The notes under the pieces: generated by a model
What the model saw: the letters and a program-made list of their open reading frames with translations, nothing else
Told to the model about the DNA's origin: nothing
The model's database searches: none
Program-made: the position numbers and the translations under genes
Assembly: GCF_008370255.1 (NCBI RefSeq)
Contig: NZ_SEUI01000001.1
Coordinates: 766,194-830,193 of the forward strand
Length of the DNA stretch: 64,000 bases
Origin: Pseudoalteromonas sp. FUC4
GTDB lineage: Bacteria; Pseudomonadota; Gammaproteobacteria; Enterobacterales; Alteromonadaceae
Reading direction: 5' to 3'
In this document: piece by piece, positions 41,507-50,700 of the stretch
Numbering within the stretch: position 1 is the stretch's first letter
How the letters are laid out: each line of letters starts with the position of its first letter

Positions 41507-41602
41507 ATAATATATACACAGGAAAATGGATTAACCTAACTTAAGATTAATAAGTAAGGTGCTTTGTAATTCTTAAAAAAATTATTTTTTAAAAGGAATA
41601 AT

Positions 41603-42037
41603 GTGCAAAATATTTTTATTACAGTAATTACAGCCAGCTTAGTTTTATTAACAGGCTGCACCAATGGCGAAATTAAAATGACCTCGTTTAAAAAGTTTAA
41701 ACCAGCTGATGATAAAGGTCACCCTTTCCATAGCGTGTTCTTTAATCTAGAGGGAAATAACAAACAAGAATACTGTGAAATAAGTTTCCCCTGTAAAATC
41801 CTTGAAAACAAAGCGGAGATCGATGGCCCAGGTATTAACAACTTAATGATTGGGTGTTCGTTTGATGGCTATAAAAATGTAGGCATGCCAATAACATCAG
41901 AGTACTTTAATACAACACTTAAATTTATTGGTGGAAATAAAGCCACGCTTAATTTTCATGGTGAATTAGTGGCGGATCATGGTGTAAGTTATGAAGCAAG
42001 AACTGTTGGCCCTGTAGAGTTTGAATATTCATTGTAA
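41603..42037 (+). CDS. Putative lipoprotein (family B, member 2)
   Basis: A 144-residue lipoprotein starting at GTG 41603 after AAAAGGAATAAT; an ATG at 41601 is out of frame. The lipobox is LTGC (LLTGCTNGE). Against the neighbour at 41066 it aligns as CEISFPCKIL, MIGCSFDGYKNVG, GGNKATLNFH and VEFEYSL. The paired cysteines are conserved. An extra cysteine follows PC. The two genes look like a tandem duplication that has diverged. Function unknown. Confidence 0.72.
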   Translation: MQNIFITVITASLVLLTGCTNGEIKMTSFKKFKPADDKGHPFHSVFFNLEGNNKQEYCEISFPCKILENKAEIDGPGINNLMIGCSFDGYKNVGMPITSEYFNTTLKFIGGNKATLNFHGELVADHGVSYEARTVGPVEFEYSL

Positions 42038-42098
42038 ATTGGTTAGCTAAATAGTTTTTACTGCATCGCAATACGCTAGAAGAAGGAACCTTTAAAAC

Positions 42099-42722
42099 GT
42101 GAAAGATTCACTCTCGCACTATATATATAACAATGTAAAAAACATGCCTGTTTTTGCACATAATGATAATTATAAACTAAAAAATACGGGGCGCTGGCCA
42201 CAAAAAACAACAAAACAGTGGTTGATGTTTTTTGTAATAAATACACTTGTTGCCGTTATTTTTGGATTAATCGGCATAGACCTTACCCCCAATAAATATC
42301 CTACCTATTCAGATCCACAACTAATCCAATCAATAGTTTTAAATTTATTACTCATAAATACAATCCGCTTTGTTATATGGGTTAACCATAGTATTAAATG
42401 TGCCAAAGATTTAACCGTAGATAAACATACAGGCTGTGTAGAAACCATTGAATTTACTAAGCCGGTTAAAGTAACGGTAAAAGCATTTCCGACTAAAAGT
42501 ACTGATTTTAAAATTATTACCGGGGCGGTAATTGAATACCAGAACAATAAAAAACAGGTTTTTAATCGATTATCGATATTACAGCTTCCTGAATTCGTAG
42601 ATTGGTTAAATAAGAAACATGATGTAAGTATTGAATTTAAAACATCTTTAATTACAAAATTCCCACTGTATTTTTTATTGTTGACCATTTTTTTCTTAAT
42701 GATTTTGTTATTTTTTATCTAA
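42099..42722 (+). CDS. Membrane protein with central beta-rich domain (array family A, member 2)
   Basis: A 207-residue protein from GTG 42099 with AGAAGGA upstream. Helices are at about 43-61, 77-94 and 186-207. The intervening part is strand-rich and closes with LPEFVDWLNKKHDVSIEFK. That segment and the helix plan are shared with the genes at 40450, 42762 and 45258, and with the broken gene at 43566. The N-terminal 40 residues are polar. No enzymatic motif was seen. Confidence 0.68.
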   Translation: MKDSLSHYIYNNVKNMPVFAHNDNYKLKNTGRWPQKTTKQWLMFFVINTLVAVIFGLIGIDLTPNKYPTYSDPQLIQSIVLNLLLINTIRFVIWVNHSIKCAKDLTVDKHTGCVETIEFTKPVKVTVKAFPTKSTDFKIITGAVIEYQNNKKQVFNRLSILQLPEFVDWLNKKHDVSIEFKTSLITKFPLYFLLLTIFFLMILLFFI

Positions 42723-42761
42723 CCCGTCAAAGGGAATCTTTGATTTTATAAAAGAGGCTTT

Positions 42762-43454
42762 ATGGACTTTTTGTGTAATAAATTTAGGCAGTTTACTAAC
42801 TCATATAGCGCGGATGAACGCCTTGAGAAAGAGTGTCAAGCCGATTTAACAACGTATCCTTTATTAAAAAACTTCACTAAAAAGCAACTCTACCTACACA
42901 GTGTAATAGCTTACATTGTTGGGCTTTTATTAACCTGTTTTTTTATAAGCGAAGGTGAGGTGCTTGATACTAATATAAGAGCTGAATATGTTGTATTTTA
43001 TTTTACCGGCTTTTACTTTGCTTTTTTATTCGCTATTTTGTTTTTTAAGCGTGGCAGTAAACAATCAATTACTCTCTATCAAGACTATTTTGAATTTAAA
43101 GATACTGGTAATGTAAATAAGAAATTTTACTATCGGGATATTGAAGGAGTAACAGTAGGTAAGTTTGATTACACCATAGTTAAGCGTATCCGCGGAACGA
43201 TAAGTCGCCATGAAAATATTAAACTGCCATTTTTTACTCATGCTACATTTTTATTTACTGATAAACACACGCTGACAATTAATCGAATAAACCTTTTTAT
43301 GCTACCTGAAATGGTAGAAGTCATGACTAAAAGAACACCTGTAGAAGTATCTTATTTGTTCCCACCGGTTATAAAGGTTATTGCAATTATGTTCGCAGCA
43401 CTGTTTTTAACAGTACTCTCAAGCATGATTATTGTACAAACATACTTAACTTAA
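42762..43454 (+). CDS. Membrane protein with central beta-rich domain (array family A, member 3)
   Basis: A 230-residue protein. Two helices occur at about 46-62 and 75-92, then a strand-rich part with LYQDYFEFKDTGNVNKKFYYR and TFLFTDKHTLTINRIN, ending LPEMVEVMTKRTPVEVSYLF before a last helix (about 205-225). The plan is the same as in the neighbours, with the LPE-x-V motif shared with the gene at 42099. ATG 42762 has an AGAGG upstream. Function unknown. Confidence 0.68.
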   Translation: MDFLCNKFRQFTNSYSADERLEKECQADLTTYPLLKNFTKKQLYLHSVIAYIVGLLLTCFFISEGEVLDTNIRAEYVVFYFTGFYFAFLFAILFFKRGSKQSITLYQDYFEFKDTGNVNKKFYYRDIEGVTVGKFDYTIVKRIRGTISRHENIKLPFFTHATFLFTDKHTLTINRINLFMLPEMVEVMTKRTPVEVSYLFPPVIKVIAIMFAALFLTVLSSMIIVQTYLT

Positions 43455-43565
43455 ATAACCATATTAATTTACTGTAAGATTAGTTGTCGTGCACGTTAAA
43501 ACCAGAAGTGCATGCAATAGTTATTACTACATGCTCTTTATTATAATTTACTGTTGAGATTATTA

Positions 43566-44085
43566 ATGCAAAGCGAACAGTTAGATATACAATTAGATGA
43601 CAAATTTTGGTTTAAGCTCGTAATTTTACCAGAAAAAGATGTCCTGACCCCCACGAGTAAAATTACTATGTCGGTAGTGACTAAATTATTTAAGCTAAAT
43701 TTAGGAATTGAGTTTTTATTTGCAAGCATCTAAACAGCAACACATAACTATGGCTAAAGCCGATATAGATTACATACAATTTAGCTACGGGTATACACGT
43801 TCAAACGGGCAAGGCTATCAATCAAAACAATTACACATTTCCCAAGCTGTTGTAGTTCTAAAAAACAATGAACGCTATACAATTAAACCGAATACCATCG
43901 CAACATACTTGCTTTATCTTTGCATTTATTTTGATTACCCCGTGAGTTACAAGTATGGCCTTACTGATGGCGGTGACAGTGTTGTGTTCATTCTGCTGCG
44001 GGCTATGTCAATGGGTGGAAACTTTGTAATGATAGGTCTCTACTTATATTGGCTAGGGGCAGGGTATTTAAAATCAATTATTTAG
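43566..44085 (+). pseudogene. Frameshifted membrane-protein gene (array family A, member 4)
   Basis: The 5' part runs from ATG 43566 to a stop at 43733 and encodes 55 residues (MQSEQLDIQLDDKFWFKL...NLGIEF). The downstream part is open in the +1 frame from about 43708 to 44085 and continues with strand-rich sequence (QLHISQAVVVLKNNERYTI), FDYPVSYKY and a C-terminal helix, the family A ending. A single frameshift around 43712-43725 joins the halves. The N-terminal helices of intact members are lacking, so the gene may also be shortened. Sequencing error is possible. Confidence 0.6.
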
Positions 44086-44164
44086 CTCAAGCAGAAATTT
44101 TCAACCTAACGGATTATTTAAAGAGTATTCATCAATACACAAAGTTTAAAACAGAGGGAACGTT

Positions 44165-44361
44165 ATGATTAAAGGATTTATAAGTATTATTGTAATTGCC
44201 GTACTGGGATCACGTTATTAAGTATAGGGTTATATCGGTTTGCAATTCAGCCTGAATTTTCGCAAGCAATTACTTTTGGGTTAATGATTGGTGGCGGACT
44301 TTTAAGTATGTACGGTTTGCTATCACCATTTTATAAAGGACTTACAAAAAAGTCATATTGA
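44165..44361 (+). pseudogene. Small membrane-protein gene with frameshift
   Basis: ATG 44165 with AGAGGGAACGTT upstream opens a frame of 18 residues ending at a TAA (44219-44221). One frame away, a continuation from about 44212 encodes TLLSIGLYRFAIQPEF, GLMIGGGLLSMYGLL and ends KKSY with TGA at 44359-44361. Joined, it makes about 65 residues with two hydrophobic helices, resembling the intact small gene at 47308 in plan. A one-base change near 44210 is the likely break. Confidence 0.5.
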
Positions 44362-44371
44362 ATATGACTTT
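44349..44371 (+). terminator. Weak hairpin at the end of the small broken gene
   Basis: Stem AAAGTCATAT/ATATGACTTT with the stop codon TGA as loop, followed by an imperfect T-rich stretch (AATTTAG). AT-rich, so weak. Confidence 0.4.
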
Positions 44372-44484
44372 AATTTAGCTTAAAGTATACACAATTGATT
44401 ACTCTAAGAATCACTTTTGATTAAATTGCATACTTTATATAAATTAGGTACAGTTTATAACTGTAAATGCTTTATGGATAAACC

Positions 44485-44503
44485 AACAAGGATGGATTCT
44501 TGA
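44485..44503 (+). repeat. 19-bp start-region repeat, copy 2
   Basis: AACAAGGATGGATTCTTGA, identical to 37943-37961. Here the TTG is followed by ACC AGA TAA, so the reading frame that the signal once opened is closed after three codons. It lies just before a decayed gene. Confidence 0.75.
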
Positions 44504-44743
44504 CCAGATAACGACTTCTGGCATTTAGAAAATCAACAAAAAATGCTACAGGGAGTTTCTTGTTTTAATAATGAGCGAAAGTTATTTGCTCAAGCACCTG
44601 ACGTTAGTAGCTTTACTTGAGAAGAGGCTAATGGTGGGTTTAATTTTACTATGGATGCCACAGCAATCAGTGTAGATGAGGAAAAGCTTAATATTTACAC
44701 CACGTCCCCCATATTTGTTCCGTTAACAAAGGGTTTGAAATGA
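44500..44743 (+). pseudogene. Remnant of a gene behind the repeated start region
   Basis: After the TTG at 44500 the frame is closed at once, but from 44504 the +1 frame is open to 44743 except for one TGA at 44618. It would read as DNDFWHLENQQKML, FAQAPDVSSFT, stop, EEANGGFNFTMDATA, ending PLTKGLK. The last codons overlap the ATG of the next (broken) gene as ATGA, a normal operon junction. It is not evidently similar to the C terminus of the large gene at 37958. Probably a decayed coding sequence, product unknown. Confidence 0.5.
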
Positions 44744-45153
44744 AATCACAATTAATAGCCTTTTCTAGCATTATGTTTCTAAGCACAGCAGCTTTTGCTG
44801 ATGAATCTAACGTAGATTTGCCTGCTGAGGATAATCAAGATCCATTATTTATAAAAAAATGCGAAGAGTTTAGACAAGCAAAAGCTGATAAAGACATTGA
44901 TACCTTGATGTCTTTTGTACCAAAGCATTTTAAAGATACAGAAGAAGAAAAAAAAACGCGCTATCGCATACTTGAGTAAAAAGGCAGAAAAGTTTCAAAA
45001 GTATGTAACAAGCCCTGAATTTAAGGTTATATCTCAAAAATTATCAACTGAATCAAAATCTAATTATGCACAGGTTGACATAAGAGCCCAGTATGGTGAA
45101 AAAAATTCGTGTCTGACGGCTGTGTATTAGAACTTACCAAAGAAAATGGCTGA
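44740..45153 (+). pseudogene. Frameshifted secreted-protein gene, paralogue of the gene at 39953
   Basis: ATG 44740 opens a signal peptide (MKSQLIAFSSIMFLSTAAFA) and a helical KKCEEFRQAKADKDIDTL stretch like the protein at 39953. The frame breaks in a nine-A run at 44948-44956 and stops at 44979; the +1 frame then continues RAIAYLSKKAEKFQKYV to GEKNSC. A second shift near 45111 opens DGCVLELTKENG, which aligns with SCSFLEFDNKW of the intact paralogue, ending at TGA 45153. Two frameshifts make it a pseudogene, or the A-run could allow slippage. Confidence 0.68.
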
Positions 45154-45257
45154 ATAATAATTGTTGCGTCTAGCTAATTGGCTTTTCCAACACCTTAAGT
45201 ATTTATATGTTATAAGAGCTTGCAATTAAGCATACTTTTTTATTCAAAGAGGGAATT

Positions 45258-46421
45258 TTGGCTAATTCAATTATATTAAAATCAATATTAGAAACGATTA
45301 AATGGCTATTCATTTGGCTAACTGTAGCAGGGCTTGTACTGGGTGTTTTAAGTCAAGGCTTGATTTTTGATACAAGCGATGGGCTTGACGTTTTATTCAT
45401 TTTTGCGCTTTTGATGTTTCAATATCGGTTAAAGTTTGATGAACACAAGAATCAAATAGATATAAAGTTAGGTGCTCATTTTTTTAAGAAAGAACTCTTT
45501 ACGTATAGTCACCACACCATTGATACAAACAGTATAAACACAATATCGTTTAGAGCAGATAAACCTATTAGCGTAATTGATATTAATTACACTTCAGCAG
45601 AGGGGAAATTGAGCACTTATACGTTTAGGTGTTTTAAGCAAGCTAAACAAGCGCAGCTATTAGTGAATAAGCTTTCAACCGTTGAGCGCGTTTATACTGC
45701 TAAACGTGAAGAGGCCGAGGCTGAAAAAACAAACTCAGCAACAGTAAACAAATTTTCAAAAATATTCCCACAAAATACTATTTTAGGTAATGCTGAGGCT
45801 AAAAATAATATTTCCATACTTAGATGCGCGCTACCACTCCCTGATAGTAAGAAAAACTTAGTTCATTTCATCGTAGTGTGTTTTGCTTTGCTTTCGCTAT
45901 TTATTGCGTTCTCATCACAAAACTGGAAACCTTCTTTTGCATTTTTAGTTATAACTTATGCAAGCTACTATTTTGCTAGGGTAATTATTTGTAATAAATA
46001 CTATTTTATAAAAACAGCGCCCTTAAGCTCCATAATAATAGATGATGATGAACTTTATTTACCCGCGTTATTATTTACTGATAAAACACCGCGCACACTA
46101 ACTAAGCAGGATATTATTAGCATTGAGGCTAAATGGAATTACGATTACGACTCAGTTGAAGGATCAATTGGAAGAACAACTAAAAGGTCGCATTTAATCT
46201 CACTAGTATTTAATACAACAAAGGGGCAGAGTATCCCACTGTCTCATTGGAGTGTTGATAGTAAAACACTTGTGTTTTCATTATTAAAATATAAATATCC
46301 AGTATCGTTAGACAGAACAAGCCAAATGGTTTACCCATTTAAGCTGCATATTGGTTTATTGGTTTGCTTGTTTACACTCATTATACTTGCTATTGCTCTG
46401 CCAAAAGTTATATCTCTTTAA
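45258..46421 (+). CDS. Two-module membrane protein (array family A, member 5, fused)
   Basis: A 387-residue protein from TTG 45258; GAGGGA lies close upstream (short spacing) and no ATG fits. The first half has helices at about 10-30 and 37-54 and a soluble strand-rich part to about 150. The second half repeats the plan: helices about 203-242, strand-rich part about 255-350 (DDELYLPALLFTDKTP, HLISLVFNTTKGQSIPLSHW), a LLKYKYPVSL segment and a last helix. It therefore looks like two family A units joined. It follows the broken secreted-protein gene, as the gene at 40450 follows the intact one. Confidence 0.68.
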   Translation: MANSIILKSILETIKWLFIWLTVAGLVLGVLSQGLIFDTSDGLDVLFIFALLMFQYRLKFDEHKNQIDIKLGAHFFKKELFTYSHHTIDTNSINTISFRADKPISVIDINYTSAEGKLSTYTFRCFKQAKQAQLLVNKLSTVERVYTAKREEAEAEKTNSATVNKFSKIFPQNTILGNAEAKNNISILRCALPLPDSKKNLVHFIVVCFALLSLFIAFSSQNWKPSFAFLVITYASYYFARVIICNKYYFIKTAPLSSIIIDDDELYLPALLFTDKTPRTLTKQDIISIEAKWNYDYDSVEGSIGRTTKRSHLISLVFNTTKGQSIPLSHWSVDSKTLVFSLLKYKYPVSLDRTSQMVYPFKLHIGLLVCLFTLIILAIALPKVISL

Positions 46422-46516
46422 TAGGTACTGTATTTAGTGTTGGGTTACTGATAGTGTTAATTATAAGCCATTGTAGTAATGTAGCTTTTTAACCATTAAA
46501 TTTTAAGGATAAGGTT

Positions 46517-47311
46517 TTGAAAAAGATATTTAAATTTATAATATTACTCACTGCAAGTTTATGTGGTTATGTACACGCACAAAATAACCTAACACTTAAT
46601 TATCAAGTTACTAAAGAGTTAAATCATTTTGCATACATTAAAATAAAAGTCACCGATAAATATCTTCGTACAGACTATTTTTTGCCAAATAAAACCTTTA
46701 CAGAAATGACTATTAAAGATGATGGCCAATATATTTTAGATCATCAAAAAAATATCGCATACAGATTAGATTATGCTTTAAATAAAGAAAATAGTGATAA
46801 AGCTCTTACTGATATGATGAAATATGCGCCAGGGTTTACTAAAGAACAAATTTATGAAATGAGCTTAGATCCTAAAAACGACCCTAATAATTATATTGCC
46901 TACGAAAAGGAAGGCGAAAATTTATTTATAGGGTATTTTGATGATGAAAAAGTCCAAACAGTAAAAACAAGTTCATTCCCAAACCAATTTCTATCATCTG
47001 CTGAATATACTTGGCTTTTAAAACGAGCAAGAGAAGATACTTATTTTGGAAAAACGTTTGCTGGCTTTTTAGATGTGCCTTTAATAGATTTTATGCGTAA
47101 ATTTAAGTACGACACAAATCAAATACCGACAGAAATATCACTGCATGATGAAGGCAAAGCTGTTTTTTTAAAGACTGTTAGTAACAGTGAAATAGATGGT
47201 ACTGAAGTTGAAATAGAGCCACAGTTTATGATTAAAGACATAACTAATGAATCGGTTCAATTTTTGAAGAATTTAGAGAGTATTGCCAGGGAACAAGGAG
47301 TAATAGAATGA
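46517..47311 (+). CDS. Secreted protein of unknown function
   Basis: A 264-residue protein starting at TTG 46517 after AAGGATAAGG. Signal peptide residues 1-21 (cleavage near VHA-QNN). The mature sequence is strand- and charge-rich with a pattern like exported DUF4412-type proteins (LRTDYFLPNKTFTEMTIKDDGQ), though I cannot be sure of the family. There are no cysteines in the mature part and no catalytic motif. It overlaps the next gene by 4 bp, so the two are co-translated. Confidence 0.68.
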   Translation: MKKIFKFIILLTASLCGYVHAQNNLTLNYQVTKELNHFAYIKIKVTDKYLRTDYFLPNKTFTEMTIKDDGQYILDHQKNIAYRLDYALNKENSDKALTDMMKYAPGFTKEQIYEMSLDPKNDPNNYIAYEKEGENLFIGYFDDEKVQTVKTSSFPNQFLSSAEYTWLLKRAREDTYFGKTFAGFLDVPLIDFMRKFKYDTNQIPTEISLHDEGKAVFLKTVSNSEIDGTEVEIEPQFMIKDITNESVQFLKNLESIAREQGVIE

Positions 47312-47520
47312 AAAAAACCACAAAAAAACTTATTAGATTAATGGCTGCGTCACTTGTTGGTTTAATTCTTTTGAGTTATGGGCTCTTAGCAATGACTCTT
47401 GATACTGAGTCTAACCCAATAATCAACTATATCTGTATAGGAGGAGGGTTTATTTTCTGCATGGTTATAGTCATATTTGTTGTGAAAGAAGGTCTGAACA
47501 ATCCGAGCATTCCTAAATAA
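47308..47520 (+). CDS. Small two-helix membrane protein
   Basis: A 70-residue protein with helices LMAASLVGLILLSYGLLAM and IINYICIGGGFIFCMVIVIFVV. Its ATG overlaps the preceding stop (ATGA), giving coupling with the secreted protein at 46517. Its plan, two helices with a GGG in the second, matches the broken small gene at 44165. Function unknown. No terminator is evident before the kinase gene. Confidence 0.62.
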   Translation: MKKTTKKLIRLMAASLVGLILLSYGLLAMTLDTESNPIINYICIGGGFIFCMVIVIFVVKEGLNNPSIPK

Positions 47521-47704
47521 TCCTTTAGGTTCAACGTTTGTTTATCTTGAATTAACCTTTTGCAAATACAGCTTTTTAGGTAATACATTAGTACTTTAAT
47601 ATGTAAAAACATTAAAATTAATAACGATAACTAATTAGTTTTGGGGTCCTTTTTAGCCATTAATGCTCTATAATATAGCGAGTAGAATTTTATGGTGAAG
47701 ATAA

Positions 47705-50700
47705 ATGTTAAAAAGGAATAATTTTTTGAATGTGACAAAAAATAATAGACTAATGCTCGTTGCAACAATAATATTTGTTCTTATAGCTTTACCATCTCTG
47801 TATTTGTTTGATCAAAAAGTAAGAAATGATGTTTACCATTCAGCTCAAATAGAATTAAAGCGTGAACTTGAAACAAAAAGCCTTTCATTAAAAAAACATC
47901 TTAAAGACAGTGTTACCGCCATTCGCTTTTTAGATGCTACACCACCAATACAAGGCATTACCCGCGCAAAAGAAAATAAACTAATTGATCCCGTTCTTGG
48001 TACGCCAATTGATGTTTGGCAAGAGCGCTTAGCAAGCATTTTTACAGGTTTTATGCAGACCGATGACAGTATTTTGCAAGCTCGCTATATTATGCTCGAA
48101 GATGGTGGGCAAGAAGTTGTCAGAGTTGATAGAAATCAACTTGGAGAGATTAATCGACTGCAAGGTCTGCAATTACAAAAAAAAGGTCAACGCGATTATA
48201 TAATCAAAGCCAGTATGCTTGATAAGAAAAGTGTTTATATTTCTCCAATTAACTACAACCGTGAAAATGGCCAGATACAAGAACCTTACATCAGTACTTT
48301 TCGTGTAGCTAAGCCAGTTTTTGATGAAAAAAATAAAATATTCGCAATATTAGTCACTAACTACTTTGCAGATAAATTAATAAAAAGCTTAACGGTAGAA
48401 TCCCCTCAAGGAATACAAATTTACCTTATGAACAATGAAGGTGAATTTTTATATCATCCAAACCCTCAACTCCGCTTTGGTTTTGAATTTAATAAAGCTA
48501 AAACGTGGACTGAAGAGTTTACAACTGACACTACAATGACAGAGCAAGGTACTTTACCAATAAGTAATTATCCTGTGGCTTTCACTTTAAAAAAACGAAT
48601 TTCGTTTGAAGGTGATGTAGCCATGCTACCTTTAGAGCTTGGTGTAAGTGTTGATACAAAAACTTTATTTGCAAAGGTGAACGAGAGACGTCAAAATTTT
48701 ATTGCAACGTTAGTGGTATTTTTTAGCATATTTTTAGTTATCGCCTTTTTATACCAACGCTTTATAAACCGTAAGCTGTTAATTAATTCTCTAAAAGAGC
48801 AAAACAATAAAGTAATAGAAAATTCTCTAGATGCTATTTTTACAATTGAGCAAAACGGCGAAATTGTTCACTTTAATAATACAGCTAAAGAGGTTTTTGG
48901 TAGTTCAATTTCAGGCATTAATCCTAATTTTGTCTCGTTGTTTAATTTAAATGAAGCAGACACTAATTGTATACAAGAGACTATTACAAACGGTTCAAAA
49001 ATGCCGTTTGAAGCAATCTACACAGATGGCTATGGTAACGAACAATATTTTTCAATTACGCTTAGCAGTATTTTTGATGTATACAATAATCGTTATCAAG
49101 TTGCGGCTATTTTAAGAAATATCAGCTCATTAAAAAATACGCAATCAGAGCTCGAAGCGTTAAACAGTACTCTGGAGCTAAAGGTTTCACAAAGGACCAT
49201 TGAACTAGAGCGCGCAATTGACCAAGCATTAGCAGCAAGCCAAGCAAAAAGTGACTTTGTAGCAAATATCTCTCACGAAATACGCACACCAATGAATGGT
49301 GTTTTGGGTATGCTTGAAATGCTCAAAGAAGATGGCTTAACCGATCAACAATATCATTATTTAAAACTAGCAAATAGCAGTGCAAATTCATTGATGAATT
49401 TGATTAATGATATTCTTGATTTTTCTAAAATAGAAGCAGGTAAGCTTGATATTGATAATCATACATTTGATGTTGTTACTGTATGTAGCGATATGATTAG
49501 CTCTTTAGCGTTACAGGGCCAGCGCAAAGGTCTTGAAGTTTTTTTAGATACTAAAGGTGTAGTAGACAGAATGGTTATTGGCGACAGCCATCGACTGAAA
49601 CAAATTTTAATTAATTTAGTTAATAATGCATTTAAATTTACTCATCGAGGTGAAGTAAGTTTAACTATTGGCTCTAAGTACATTACTGACTCAAAGCTAT
49701 TAATGAGCTTTACAATAAAAGATACCGGAATTGGTATAGCACCTGAAAACATAGACAAACTATTTGAAGTATTTACACAAGAAGATTCAAGCACAACCCG
49801 CCACTTTGGTGGTACAGGTTTAGGTTTATCTATCTGTAAAAAACTTGCTCAGTTAATGGGTGGCAATATTACTGTCGTAAGTGAAAAGGGCGCAGGTAGT
49901 ACCTTTACTGCAACGGTCGAGCTACACGTGGCACAAGAGAAAAAACTAAACACAGGCATAGAGCTTGCTACAAGTATTAACGTCGCTGCATTAATAGCGC
50001 GCGATAACGTCTACAAAAACGTGTGCGACTTATTACTATTAACCTGCAAAGTAAAAGCAGAAAACATTGTACGACTGGATTACTTTAGCGAGCACAAGGA
50101 GTTCGGAGCAGATTTATTGTTAATTGATGATGAGCATCCTCAAATTGATGCGTTAATTGATTACTGTAAACAGTTTAATAAAAAGTATGTTTTAATTTTA
50201 CGAGATATGGTGACAGATAAGCCAATAAAAATGGTATTACCTGAGGGTAGCCATATTCTAAATAAACCGCTTACCCAAGATCAATTTAGCTATAAGTTAG
50301 CCAGCTTATTTGGTGCTAGTAGTGATTGTATTATAGCGCCACCTAAAGGCTTGGAAGAGGAACAAGTAGAGCCTGATCTATCTGCCTATCATATTTTATT
50401 AGTTGACGATAATATGATTAACATCGAAGTAGCTAAGGCAATATTAAAACGCACTAAAGTAAAAATCACCTGTGCATCAGACGGTGTAGAAGCATTAGAA
50501 GCACTGAGAGAAAACACAGAGCAAGCTTTTGATGTTATATTAATGGACTGCCAAATGCCTAATTTAAACGGCTACGATACAACAAGTGAAATTAGAAATA
50601 GTAAGGCCGGAGTAGATTATACTCACATACCTATTATCGCTATGACAGCGAGTGCGATGGAAGGTGATAGAGAGCGATGTTTAGCTGCTGGAATGAACGA

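Noticed and set aside
43482..43499. LiuR-like sequence (TTGTCGTGCACGTTAAA) upstream of a broken gene
   Set aside because: Arms are imperfect and the neighbourhood has nothing to do with branched-chain or acyl-CoA oxidation; likely chance.
37943..47520. Interpretation of the cluster as a polymorphic toxin with an array of immunity genes
   Set aside because: Paralogous decaying small genes fit the look, but the large gene at 37958 shows no toxin domain and no secretion-system marker such as Rhs, PAAR or two-partner secretion motifs.
37958..47520. Prophage or integrative element
   Set aside because: No integrase, transposase, phage structural gene, tRNA or attachment-like direct repeat at the borders was seen.
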